Shown one piece after another: positions 47,170-64,000 of a stretch of 64,000 bases of DNA (positions are counted from its first letter, which is position 1; every line of letters starts with the position of its first letter). The notes under the pieces were generated by a model that was given only the letters and a program-made list of their open reading frames with translations, did no database searches and was not told where the DNA came from. The DNA is from Mesorhizobium xinjiangense (GTDB lineage: Bacteria; Pseudomonadota; Alphaproteobacteria; Rhizobiales; Rhizobiaceae): contig NZ_WOAC01000002.1 of assembly GCF_009749525.1 (NCBI RefSeq), forward strand, positions 310,001 to 374,000, in the 5' to 3' direction. The position numbers and the translations under genes are program-made.

Positions 47170-47376
47170 GCACTCTCTATAGCGCCTGTCGCACGCATTG
47201 GATATGCGGCGATCGGTGCCGCGGGCAGGCGCGGCAAAAAGGGGCGCGCATGCTCCGACTATCGGTTGACAGGGCGCAGTCATGTCGCCATAAGGCGCTT
47301 CGCATGATTTCCGGTTGCGGCCACGCGGCCGAATTTACATGCTGGAAGACCTCGTCGCATGGCTCCGGCGCAGTAC

Positions 47377-47461
47377 GGAGGGGTGTCCGAGTGGTTAAAG
47401 GAGACGGACTGTAAATCCGTTGGCTATGCCTACGCTGGTTCGAATCCAGCCCCCTCCACCA
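47377..47461 (+). tRNA. tRNA-Tyr (anticodon GTA)
   Basis: An 85-nt class II tRNA, with acceptor GGAGGGG/CCCCTCC, anticodon loop around GTA (A-C-T-G-T-A-A-A), a long variable arm and encoded ACCA. It precedes tRNA-Gly by 25 bp. Confidence 0.95.
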
Positions 47462-47486
47462 CTGCACATCCGGAGCTGATTGCCTT

Positions 47487-47560
47487 GCGGGTATAGCTCA
47501 ATGGTAGAGCAGCAGCCTTCCAAGCTGAATATGCGGGTTCGATTCCCGCTACCCGCTCCA
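47487..47560 (+). tRNA. tRNA-Gly (anticodon TCC)
   Basis: A 74-nt tRNA, with acceptor GCGGGTA/TACCCGC, anticodon loop CTTCCAA (TCC), T-loop TTCGATT and encoded TCCA end. It follows tRNA-Tyr in the same direction, probably one transcript. Confidence 0.95.
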
Positions 47561-47668
47561 GGCAACTTTTTGAAATCACTTCTGTTTTTACGATCGAGCA
47601 TTTGAGCCGTTTCACTGCGCGGCAGAGTAGCGGTTGCTTGCCGGCTTCGTTAGGCACCAGTCAGTTGC

Positions 47669-48775
47669 TCACACTTTCGAGCGAGCCGCAGGCGCGAATG
47701 CATTTTGGTTTCGAGGGTGGCGGGCTGCCTTTTCTGTTGGCGCGAGGCGCCGCCGTTGCAGGGCAGCAGTGATGGGCTTTTCCAATAGTCGGTAGCTGAT
47801 GATGCCCGCCACCGCGGACGCGACAATCATCGCCATATAGCCCACGCCCAGGCCAATCGAGCTCTGGTTCATCTGCGTCACGTCCATGATCTTGCTGATA
47901 ATCTGCAAGACGAACACATGGAGCAGATAGATCGAATAGCTGGCGGCTCCGAGGAGCAGCAGCAGAGGAGAAGTAACCTTCGAATCGTTCCGCTCCAGAA
48001 CGAGGGCCGCGACAACGATCCCCGCAGCCGGTAGGCCGAATGCCATGGAGCGCGCCTCCATGGGAGAATGTTGCGCTGCTACCAGGAGCCAGACGACACT
48101 CGATGCGATCAACAGCCATGCGCCGATTTTGGCATCGCGCGTCTTTGAAATCGTCATTGCGGGAAGAGAGTATGCGATGAGGATGCCAAACACGAACTCC
48201 CATATGACATTGTTGGCGTAGTAGCCGAGAACCTTGTCGCCGGAGACGACCGCGGCAGCGGTCAAAGCCGCGAAGATCGGAACGACGAGCAATCCCCGAT
48301 GCGCCAGGTTGCGTCCGCAGACCAGCGTCAGCGAAAAGCAGACATAGAAGAACATCTCGAAATTCAGCGTCCAGCCAACCAGCACGATCGGCATCAGGTC
48401 CACGCCGTTGCCGTCGAACTCAGGCAGGAACAGCAGTGACTTGAGAAGGTAGGATGCCTGAATCTCGTGGTGCCCGAAAAACGGCAAACCGGCCAGAACG
48501 GCAAATACCGTGGCAATCGTCACCAGCCAGTACATCGGAATGACTCGTGTGGCACGATTCCGGAGGAAATCCATCATCGTGGGGGCCGATGCACGCGTAG
48601 TGTAGACCATTATGAACCCGCTGATCACGAAGAACAGATCGACGCCGGATGCGAAAATTTCCGTGTCTTTATACCCGGCCGCGTGAATCACGTGATGGAG
48701 GACCACCATCAGGGCAGCAATTCCCCTGAGCGTCTGAAGATTCGATAACAAGCCAACCCCCTGATTGCGCGACAA
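47669..48775 (-). CDS. acyltransferase 3 family membrane protein
   Basis: A 368-residue integral membrane protein. The start L-Q-T-L-R-G-I-A-A-L-M-V-V-L-H-H carries the conserved Arg-Gly and His of the family; G-V-D-L-F-F-V-I-S-G-F follows. It has about ten hydrophobic helices. Family members acetylate or acylate extracellular polysaccharide or lipid sugars (OafA/NodX type). The C-terminus is basic. It is a lone gene, convergent to the tRNA pair. Confidence 0.9.
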   Translation of the reverse strand: MSRNQGVGLLSNLQTLRGIAALMVVLHHVIHAAGYKDTEIFASGVDLFFVISGFIMVYTTRASAPTMMDFLRNRATRVIPMYWLVTIATVFAVLAGLPFFGHHEIQASYLLKSLLFLPEFDGNGVDLMPIVLVGWTLNFEMFFYVCFSLTLVCGRNLAHRGLLVVPIFAALTAAAVVSGDKVLGYYANNVIWEFVFGILIAYSLPAMTISKTRDAKIGAWLLIASSVVWLLVAAQHSPMEARSMAFGLPAAGIVVAALVLERNDSKVTSPLLLLLGAASYSIYLLHVFVLQIISKIMDVTQMNQSSIGLGVGYMAMIVASAVAGIISYRLLEKPITAALQRRRLAPTEKAARHPRNQNAFAPAARSKV

Positions 48776-49112
48776 TCTTAGCCGCCAGGGGGCTATCGGC
48801 CCAATCGTCCATTGGGGTTTGATGTACTCAAAAAGGATAGGCTCAATTAGCTGTCAATCAAGCGCGTCACGGCTGCTCTCGCCTTCGCCGCGCGCCCACC
48901 GCAACTGTGTATTGCCTCCGTAGTCGTCATCAACGTTGGCTTCATTCCATGGTCGAGGGGCATCGTCGCCAGTCCCGATTTTATTTCCGGCAGCGATTGT
49001 AGTTGGCCAGGCACCGCCTCTCGGCCAAAAGGGCCTTGTATTTTGTGGACTTTGCCGCTAATCGCCCCGCATCCGAACCGAATTACAGTTCTGGCCGCCA
49101 GGGAATGACAAA
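48776..49112 (+). other. intergenic region upstream of tuf
   Basis: 337 bp between the divergent acyltransferase and tuf. It should hold the tuf promoter, but I cannot point to a firm -35/-10 pair. Apart from short GC palindromic pieces near 49014-49035 I see no gene or defined RNA in it. Confidence 0.4.
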
Positions 49113-50288
<1,176 letters not shown>

Positions 50289-50330
50289 TCGGGCAAAATC
50301 CCGAAAGCTGCCGACGGATTCTAAGATCTG

Positions 50331-50353
50331 ACACAGCGCGAGACGCGCTGTGT
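50331..50353. terminator. 9-bp perfect hairpin after tuf
   Basis: ACACAGCGC and GCGCTGTGT with loop GAGAC. No U-run follows, so it is a weak terminator candidate or RNA stability element. Confidence 0.4.
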
Positions 50354-50356
50354 GGC

Positions 50357-50389
50357 GGCGCCGGGATTGTTGCTTCGATCACGGAGTGA
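50357..50389 (+). repeat. duplicated 3' end of tuf
   Basis: 33 bp identical to 50256-50288, which are the last codons and stop of tuf. No ORF begins before it, so it is a non-coding remnant. Confidence 0.85.
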
Positions 50390-50503
50390 ACGAGGATTAC
50401 AGACCAATGTCAGGAAAGGGCGGCGGAAACGTCGCCCTTTCTTTATTGCCGCCCCGCGAGTTCCTATGATGCCCGGTGAAGTTTGTCGTGACGGGGCCAC
50501 TTC

Positions 50504-51058
50504 ATGGATGCAACGGACACAAGGGTCGTGCGGTGGCGCGAGGTCGAAGGCGGCGGTCTCGAGCATCTCGTGATGGCCGCACGAGGCGATGCGATCCTCT
50601 TCGACGGCGTGGTCATTCCCGGCGGGCAGGACTACGCGGTCGAATACCACATTGCCTGCACGGCCAACTGGCGCGTCGAGCGGGTCGAGGCGGCCATCAT
50701 CGGCGGGCAGGGCAGTCTATTGCTCGAGCATGACGGTCGGGGGCACTGGAAGCGCAATGGCCGCGCCGCACCTTCGCTTGACGGGGTCTTCGAGCCCGAT
50801 CTCTCGGTCTCGCCTCTCACCAACACGTTTCCCATCCGCCGCCTCGGCCTGAGCCAGGGGGAGAGCGCGGATATCCGTACCGCCTATGTCAGCTTCCCCG
50901 ATTTCGCGGTCTTCGCCGATCCGCAACGCTATACCTGCCTGGAGGAAAACAGGCTCTACCGCTACGAATCGCGCGACAGCGATTTTTGCCGCGATATCGA
51001 GGTCGATGCGGACGGCTTCGTGATCGATTATCCGGGTCTGTTTCGCCGCATGGAGTGA
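50504..51058 (+). CDS. putative glycolipid-binding protein (DUF1089)
   Basis: A 184-residue protein. V-R-W-R-E-V-E-G-G-G-L-E-H near the start, V-E-Y-H-I-A-C-T-A-N-W-R-V and L-S-P/V-S-P-L-T-N-T-F-P-I-R-R-L are typical of the DUF1089 family, a lipoprotein-lipase-like beta-barrel seen in many bacteria. A binding role for glycolipid is predicted only. It stands between tuf and tRNA-Trp. Confidence 0.78.
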   Translation: MDATDTRVVRWREVEGGGLEHLVMAARGDAILFDGVVIPGGQDYAVEYHIACTANWRVERVEAAIIGGQGSLLLEHDGRGHWKRNGRAAPSLDGVFEPDLSVSPLTNTFPIRRLGLSQGESADIRTAYVSFPDFAVFADPQRYTCLEENRLYRYESRDSDFCRDIEVDADGFVIDYPGLFRRME

Positions 51059-51159
51059 AGCGCGCCCGTCGGTCTTTTCGCGCGCCGGGGCATTCGCCTC
51101 TTTACAGACGCGCCGGAAATTCATAGGAAGCGCTGCCGTACGCGAAATGCGTTGGATCT

Positions 51160-51235
<76 letters not shown>

Positions 51236-51517
51236 GGCCGCGCGCGGCGCAAGGCCAGGATGCTGCCGGAACGATTGGATGGTTCCGGGGCCGCTGCATT
51301 GAATTTCGAATTGAGCACTTGCAACGGTGACGGTTCGCAATTATGTAGGGGCATTCAAACACGCGGTGCGTGGAGCCGGGTATCGGCTTGGCGCGCCCTT
51401 ATTGCATGGGCGAAAGATGCTCTGATTCGAGTGACTTGCGTCCAGATGCGGCAATGTCCCGCTTGTCGGGATCGTCCAGAAGGCCCGGCAAACGGGCTCT
51501 CGAAAGCAGAGCGGCAC

Positions 51518-51721
51518 ATGGCGTCAAAGTCCACGAATCCTTTTGTCTTCCTGCAGCAGGTGCGTCAGGAGACGGCGAAGGTTACCTGGCCGTCCCGGCG
51601 CGAAACGATGATTTCGACGGCGATGGTGCTGATGTTCGCGTTTCTAGCGGCGATATTCTTTTTTGCAGCCGACCAGGTGATGGCCCTGGGTGTCGAGCTC
51701 ATTCTCGGCATCGGGCAATAA
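51518..51721 (+). CDS. secE: preprotein translocase subunit SecE
   Basis: A 67-residue short SecE with one membrane helix (I-S-T-A-M-V-L-M-F-A-F-L-A-A-I-F-F-F) after the amphipathic helix Q-Q-V-R-Q-E-T-A-K-V-T-W-P-S-R. It stabilises SecY in the translocon. The start at 51518 gives the usual length for Rhizobiales; a longer frame upstream is not SecE-like. It is followed after 28 bp by nusG. Confidence 0.93.
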   Translation: MASKSTNPFVFLQQVRQETAKVTWPSRRETMISTAMVLMFAFLAAIFFFAADQVMALGVELILGIGQ

Positions 51722-51749
51722 TTACCGGCAAATACGGAGAGCACCTGAG

Positions 51750-52277
51750 ATGACTGCGCGGTGGTACATCGTTCACGCCTATTCGAACTTCGAGAAGAAG
51801 GTCGCCGAGGACATAGAGCACAAGGCGAAGCAGAAGGGCCTCGATGGCCAGATCGAGCACATCGTCGTGCCGACGGAGAAGGTTGTCGAGGTGCGTCGCG
51901 GTCGCAAGGTCGATGCGGAGCGCAAGTTCTTTCCAGGGTATGTGCTGGTTAAGGCGAACCTCACCGATGCGGTGTTCTCGCTCATTAAGAACACGCCGAA
52001 GGTGACTGGGTTTCTTGGTGATTCCAGGCCCGTGCCGATCACGGAAGCCGAGGCCGACCGCATCCTGCATCAGGTGCAGGAGGGCGTTGACCGGCCGAAG
52101 CCGTCGATCACCTTCGAGATTGGCGAGCAGGTGCGTGTTTCGGATGGGCCGTTCGCGTCCTTCAACGGCTTCGTTCAGGAAGTCGATGAGGAGCGTTCGC
52201 GGCTGAAGGTGGAGGTGTCGATCTTCGGGCGCGCCGTGCCGGTCGATCTTGAATTCGGTCAGGTCGAGAAGGGCTGA
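51750..52277 (+). CDS. nusG: transcription termination/antitermination factor NusG
   Basis: A 175-residue protein with NGN domain (R-W-Y-I-V-H-A-Y-S-N-F-E-K-K-V, F-F-P-G-Y-V-L-V-K) and KOW domain (G-E-Q-V-R-V-S-D-G-P-F-A-S-F-N-G). It links RNA polymerase with Rho and the ribosome. It is the host version; the prophage has a relative at 19902. Confidence 0.96.
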   Translation: MTARWYIVHAYSNFEKKVAEDIEHKAKQKGLDGQIEHIVVPTEKVVEVRRGRKVDAERKFFPGYVLVKANLTDAVFSLIKNTPKVTGFLGDSRPVPITEAEADRILHQVQEGVDRPKPSITFEIGEQVRVSDGPFASFNGFVQEVDEERSRLKVEVSIFGRAVPVDLEFGQVEKG

Positions 52278-52450
52278 CCAGTCGTCGCCGCGCCGCTGTG
52301 CGGATGACGGTCGCCGGCCCATGGGGCTGCGGCAAACGGGTGGAAGGAGAAGGCGGCTTGGCCGGCCGTATGATCTCCGTACCACCGAACTGCAACCGCT
52401 GGCCCGCCTGTTCGACAGGGTGGCCGGCATGAAGAAAAGGCAGACGAGTA

Positions 52451-52879
52451 ATGGCTAAGAAGATTGCGGGCCAGCTCAAGCTTCAGGTTCCCGCGGGGTC
52501 GGCAACGCCGTCGCCCCCGATCGGTCCGGCGCTTGGTCAGCGTGGCATCAACATCATGGAATTCTGCAAGGCGTTCAACGCGCAGACGCAGGAGATGGAG
52601 AAGAACGCGCCTATTCCGGTGGTGATCACCTACTACCAGGACAAGTCGTTCACCTTCACCATGAAGACGCCCCCGGTCACCTTCTTCCTGAAGAAGGCGG
52701 CCAACCTGAAGTCGGGTTCCAAGGAGCCCGGCAAGTCGACCGCCGGCAAGATCTCCCGCGACAAGGTACGCGAGATCGCCGAGGCGAAGATGAAGGATCT
52801 CAATGCGAACGATGTGGACGCGGCCATGCGTATGGTCGAAGGCTCCGCCCGTTCGATGGGCCTGGAAGTGGTGGGCTGA
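52451..52879 (+). CDS. rplK: 50S ribosomal protein L11
   Basis: A 142-residue protein with the conserved [19 protein letters not shown] and C-terminal rRNA-binding domain. L11 binds the GTPase-associated region of 23S rRNA. It is separated from nusG by 173 bp, which probably holds a promoter or leader; no clear element is seen. Confidence 0.97.
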   Translation: MAKKIAGQLKLQVPAGSATPSPPIGPALGQRGINIMEFCKAFNAQTQEMEKNAPIPVVITYYQDKSFTFTMKTPPVTFFLKKAANLKSGSKEPGKSTAGKISRDKVREIAEAKMKDLNANDVDAAMRMVEGSARSMGLEVVG

Positions 52880-52883
52880 TATT

Positions 52884-53585
52884 ATGGCGAAGAAAATTGC
52901 AAAGCGCATTGCGAAGTCGCGCGAGGGTATCGATGCCGACAAGGCCTATGATCTGGCCGAGGCGATCAATCTGCTCAAGGAACGCGCTACCGCCAAGTTC
53001 GACGAGACGATCGAGGTGGCCATGAACCTCGGCGTTGATCCGCGTCATGCCGACCAGATGGTTCGCGGCGTCGTGAACCTGCCGAACGGCACGGGTCGTG
53101 ACGTGCGCGTCGCCGTCTTCGCGCGTGGCGACAAGGCCGATGAAGCCAAGGCTGCAGGTGCCGACATTGTGGGTGCCGAGGACCTCGTGGAGACGGTGCA
53201 GAAGGGTGAGATCAATTTCGATCGCTGCATCGCCGCGCCAGACATGATGCCGCTCGTCGGCCGTCTCGGCAAGGTGCTGGGCCCGCGCGGCATGATGCCG
53301 AACCCGAAGGTCGGCACGGTGACGGCCGATGTCGCCGCGGCGGTCAAGGCGTCGAAGGGCGGCGCTGTGGAGTTCCGCGTCGAGAAGGCGGGCATCGTGC
53401 ATGCCGGCGTCGGCAAGGCGTCGTTCGATGCCGACAAGATCGCCGAGAATGTGCGCGCCTTCGCCAACGCTGTCATCAAGGCCAAGCCGACCGGCGCCAA
53501 GGGCAACTACGTCAAGAAGGTTGCCGTGTCGTCGACCATGGGCCCCGGCCTGAAGATCGACGTGGCCACGCTCGGCGCGGCCTGA
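52884..53585 (+). CDS. rplA: 50S ribosomal protein L1
   Basis: A 233-residue protein, normal length. It contains the L1 signature ([14 protein letters not shown]). L1 forms the stalk at the E site and in many bacteria represses its own operon. It is 4 bp after rplK. Confidence 0.97.
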   Translation: MAKKIAKRIAKSREGIDADKAYDLAEAINLLKERATAKFDETIEVAMNLGVDPRHADQMVRGVVNLPNGTGRDVRVAVFARGDKADEAKAAGADIVGAEDLVETVQKGEINFDRCIAAPDMMPLVGRLGKVLGPRGMMPNPKVGTVTADVAAAVKASKGGAVEFRVEKAGIVHAGVGKASFDADKIAENVRAFANAVIKAKPTGAKGNYVKKVAVSSTMGPGLKIDVATLGAA

Positions 53586-53951
53586 TTCGATATTTGAGGA
53601 GCGGGCGCTAACATCCCGCTTCCACAACAAGAATTCGGGCCCTCGGGCCCGAATGGCGGAAGCCGCAAGGTTTCCAGCTATCCTGTCCGAGATTGCAGGC
53701 GGCTCGCCTTAATTCTGTTGAAGGGCCTGCATGAGACGGGGTCGACCCGGTTTTAGGAGCATTTGCTCCGGATTGGTTCGAACCGTGTGTGCCTTTTGTC
53801 AGCGCGTCGGTCCGCATGCGGGCCGGCGAGGCGAGAAGGGGACAGGATCCTCGAGCGTCGTTCGGGAATCCGCAAGTCCGGATCGCCCGGCCGGCAAAAG
53901 GCAACCCGGCAGCCATGTCCGCAAGGGCAGGTTGCCAACTGGAGATAGGCA
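53586..53951 (+). promoter_or_regulatory. rplJL leader region
   Basis: 366 bp without a gene. It begins with a strong hairpin ATTCGGGCCC / GGGCCCGAAT (53633-53654), a terminator-like stem after rplA. Further on are GGGTCGACCC (53739-53748), GGAGC-ATTT-GCTCC (53756-53769) and GGTTCGAACC (53775-53784). This is where the L10 leader, bound by L10-(L12)4 to repress rplJL, is expected. The fold is inferred. Confidence 0.5.
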
Positions 53952-54470
53952 GTGGACAGAGCGGAAAAACGCGAACTCGTCACGGACCTCAACGCTGTTT
54001 TCGCGAGCAGCGGCTCGATCGTCGTGGCCCACTATGCCGGTATCACCGTCGCGCAGATGAACGATTTTCGTTCGAAGATGCGTGAAGCCGGCGGTACCGT
54101 CAAAGTCGCGAAGAACCGTCTCGCCAAGATCGCTCTTCAGGGTACGGAATCCGAGGGCATGTCGGATCTGTTCAATGGACAGACCTTGATAGCCTATTCG
54201 GAGGATCCGGTTACGGCGCCGAAAGTCGCGTCCGATTTTGCCAAGGGGAATGAGAATCTCATCATTCTCGGCGGCGCTATGGGCGCAACTTCTCTCGACG
54301 CCAATGGTGTGAAGGCGCTTGCGACCTTGCCGTCGCTCGACGAGCTTCGCGCCAAGATCGTCGGCATGATCCAGACGCCGGCAACCCGGATCGCCCAGGT
54401 CGTCAACGCACCGGCAGGCCAGCTTGCCCGCGTGTTCGATGCCTATGCCCGGAAGGACGAGGCGGCATGA
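53952..54470 (+). CDS. rplJ: 50S ribosomal protein L10
   Basis: A 172-residue protein with a GTG start at 53952 behind a GGAGA site. The N-terminus [14 protein letters not shown] and K-V-A-K-N-R-L-A-K match L10, which anchors L12 dimers to the ribosome. It represses its own operon through the leader upstream. Confidence 0.96.
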   Translation: MDRAEKRELVTDLNAVFASSGSIVVAHYAGITVAQMNDFRSKMREAGGTVKVAKNRLAKIALQGTESEGMSDLFNGQTLIAYSEDPVTAPKVASDFAKGNENLIILGGAMGATSLDANGVKALATLPSLDELRAKIVGMIQTPATRIAQVVNAPAGQLARVFDAYARKDEAA

Positions 54471-54524
54471 GGCCGTTCCTCGCTGTCACCTACACACATT
54501 CGAACCTGATAAGGAACTGAACAA

Positions 54525-54905
54525 ATGACTGATCTTGCAAAGATCGTTGATGACCTTTCCAGCCTGACCGTCCTCGAGGCGGCCGAGCTTTCCAAGATGC
54601 TTGAAGAGAAGTGGGGCGTTTCGGCCGCTGCTCCCGTCGCTGTCGCGGCTGCTGGCGGCGGTGCTGCTGCTGGTGCCGAGGCTGCCGAAGAGAAGACCGA
54701 GTTCGACGTCGTTCTCGCCGAGGCGGGCGCCCAGAAGATCAACGTCATCAAGGAAGTCCGCGCCATTACCGGTCTTGGCCTGAAGGAAGCCAAGGACCTG
54801 GTCGAAGGCGCGCCGAAGCCCGTCAAGGAAGGTGTTTCCAAGGACGAGGCCGAGGAGATCAAGCAGAAGCTCGAAGAGGCCGGCGCCAAGGTCGAGCTGA
54901 AGTAG
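54525..54905 (+). CDS. rplL: 50S ribosomal protein L7/L12
   Basis: A 126-residue acidic protein: N-terminal dimer domain ([19 protein letters not shown]), Ala-rich hinge, then C-terminal domain ([19 protein letters not shown]). It recruits translation GTPases. It is followed by a hairpin and rpoB. Confidence 0.97.
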   Translation: MTDLAKIVDDLSSLTVLEAAELSKMLEEKWGVSAAAPVAVAAAGGGAAAGAEAAEEKTEFDVVLAEAGAQKINVIKEVRAITGLGLKEAKDLVEGAPKPVKEGVSKDEAEEIKQKLEEAGAKVELK

Positions 54906-54966
54906 CTGGCGTACCCGGCGGACGGCGCGAGCCGTTCGCCGGTTCTGCCCGCCGGGGCATGGAGAG

Positions 54967-55014
54967 GAAACCCATTTCCTGTGGGTCGGCGACGGCTCAC
55001 AGGAAACGGGTTTC
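54967..55014 (+). terminator. attenuator-like hairpin between rplL and rpoB
   Basis: GAAACCC (54967-54973) with GGGTTTC (55008-55014), and TTTCCTGTG (54975-54983) with CACAGGAAA (54998-55006), separated by single A and C bulges. The stem is 16 bp long. It may partially end transcription before rpoB, as the rplL-rpoB attenuator does in E. coli. Confidence 0.55.
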
Positions 55015-55095
55015 AACCCGTTTTGAATGGATGGCCGCGGAGTTTTCTGCAGCGCGCGGTTGAGAGACGAGCCAGTAAGGCAGCAAGGAGCGACG

Positions 55096-59232
<4,137 letters not shown>

Positions 59233-59241
59233 GAAAAGCGG

Positions 59242-59270
59242 CGCATCGCGGACCAGGCGTTCGCGATGCG
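59242..59270 (+). other. 9-bp hairpin in the rpoB-rpoC gap
   Basis: CGCATCGCG (59242-59250) and CGCGATGCG (59262-59270), loop 11 nt, 10 bp after the rpoB stop. A second inverted pair (CCGGGACC, near 59353) lies before rpoC. They may be processing sites or weak attenuators. Confidence 0.4.
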
Positions 59271-59416
59271 TCCCCGCCAGCGGGCTTTCCGCCGGCTAGT
59301 CGATGCTGCGGTCACCGGCCTGGCAGTCGAGCCGGCGGACCGCACACCAAGCCCGGGACCAGGTCCCGGCATTGCTCGAATAGAGGAAGCCCCATGGCTT
59401 CGAACAGGAGAACGGC

Positions 59417-63616
<4,200 letters not shown>

Positions 63617-63641
63617 TCGCACCGGCAAGGATCGAAGAAAA

Positions 63642-63671
63642 GGCCGCCGGGCTGTTCCGGCGGCCTTTTTT
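63642..63671 (+). terminator. rho-independent terminator of rpoBC
   Basis: GGCCGCCGG (63642-63650) and CCGGCGGCC (63657-63665) with loop GCTGTT, followed by TTTTTTG. Confidence 0.93.
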
Positions 63672-63726
63672 GTTGCCCGTATCGTCATGCAAGGCGGCGG
63701 TTCAAGGGTGGACTGGCGTCGTCTAT

Positions 63727-63883
63727 AGCGCATTCGCTTCAAACGTTTCCTTTTGAAGCGAACGCGCGCAGAACATGTCCCGCTCAAACGGCATCGTTTG
63801 AGCGAAAGGTACATGTTCCAGCATATTGATCTGGCGCGCATATCTTTGCTTCAAACGGTTCCGTTTGAAGCGAACGCGCGCTA
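63727..63883. repeat. dispersed palindromic repeat, copy 2
   Basis: The part at 63771-63883 matches 2746-2857 closely, with more perfect palindromes here (CGCTCAAACG ... CGTTTGAGCG; CTTCAAACGG ... CCGTTTGAAG). An extra palindromic unit at 63727-63770 has the same CGCTTCAAACG / TTTGAAGCG style. As in copy 1, the right end GCGCGCTA supplies the stop codon of the neighbouring minus-strand gene. Confidence 0.75.
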
Positions 63884-64000
63884 AGCCGCCGGAAATTTGC
63901 GCTCATCCACCGCCAAGGTGAAATATCTCACATACGTCGGCAGCGTATGCTCGATACTTGACGATGCGGCATGCGAATGGGTTTCGACCTCTCGGCCGCA
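63881..64000 (-). CDS. 3' end of an unidentified minus-strand gene
   Basis: A frame open from the right edge to a TAG at 63881-63883, 39 codons. It reads E-H-T-L-P-T-Y-V-R-Y-F-T-L-A-V-D-E-R-K-F near the end. The composition looks protein-like, but no family is recognised. The start lies beyond the window. Confidence 0.5.
   Translation of the reverse strand, partial: CGREVETHSHAASSSIEHTLPTYVRYFTLAVDERKFPAA

Overview
The window is about 64 kb of high-GC chromosome from an alphaproteobacterium. The order tuf, tRNA-Trp, secE, nusG, rplK, rplA, rplJ, rplL, rpoB, rpoC, the protein sequences and the palindromic intergenic repeats point to the Rhizobiales (Mesorhizobium, Aquamicrobium or Nitratireductor type). 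No genus can be fixed from sequence alone.

Layout. Positions 1-3770 are host: the end of a HesB/IscA-type Fe-S protein, a GFA-family zinc enzyme, a DEAD-box RNA helicase and NAD kinase. A tRNA-Thr(TGT) at 3771-3846 is the attachment site of a complete 42 kb siphovirus-type prophage (3831-45918), bounded by an exact 17-bp repeat of the tRNA 3' end. From 45936 the host resumes: rlmB, tRNA-Tyr, tRNA-Gly, an acyltransferase, tuf, a DUF1089-type protein, tRNA-Trp, the secE-nusG-ribosomal protein-rpoBC block with its terminator, then a repeat and the end of an unidentified gene.

The prophage has (a) a leftward early operon 8606->3867 of tightly overlapping genes (small membrane and zinc-ribbon proteins, a Gp37/Gp68-type protein, an ASCH protein, an excisionase-like HTH, a tyrosine integrase); (b) an immunity region with an Arc-like protein, an HTH repressor and five copies of one palindromic operator; (c) a rightward early operon with an initiator-like tRNA(CAT), GcrA-like and GapR-like proteins, three DNA methyltransferases (a ParB/MT-A70 fusion, a Dam type and an m5C type), a nuclease-like protein, a replication protein with an iteron cluster inside its gene, and a NusG paralogue; (d) HNH, terminase, portal, ClpP-like protease and HK97 capsid genes; (e) a tail module with a tandem GGGAAAG frameshift site, tape measure, hub and tailspike; (f) a pair of convergent SAM methyltransferases; (g) a lysis cassette (GH24 endolysin, two small membrane proteins, nested Rz/Rz1); (h) an accessory region beside attR with a lone Cas2-like protein, a SRAP/YedK-type protein, an AT-rich HEPN-like protein and a zinc-ribbon protein.

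How it fits together: the repressor probably holds both early operons through the shared operators. The leftward operon serves integration and excision. The rightward operon carries proteins resembling the alphaproteobacterial cell-cycle and chromosome machinery (GcrA, GapR, adenine methylation) together with a NusG-like antiterminator candidate that would extend transcription into the late genes. The most unusual points are that GcrA/GapR/methylase cluster, the NusG paralogue, the iterons in the replication gene, the doubled slippery site and the attR-side accessory genes.
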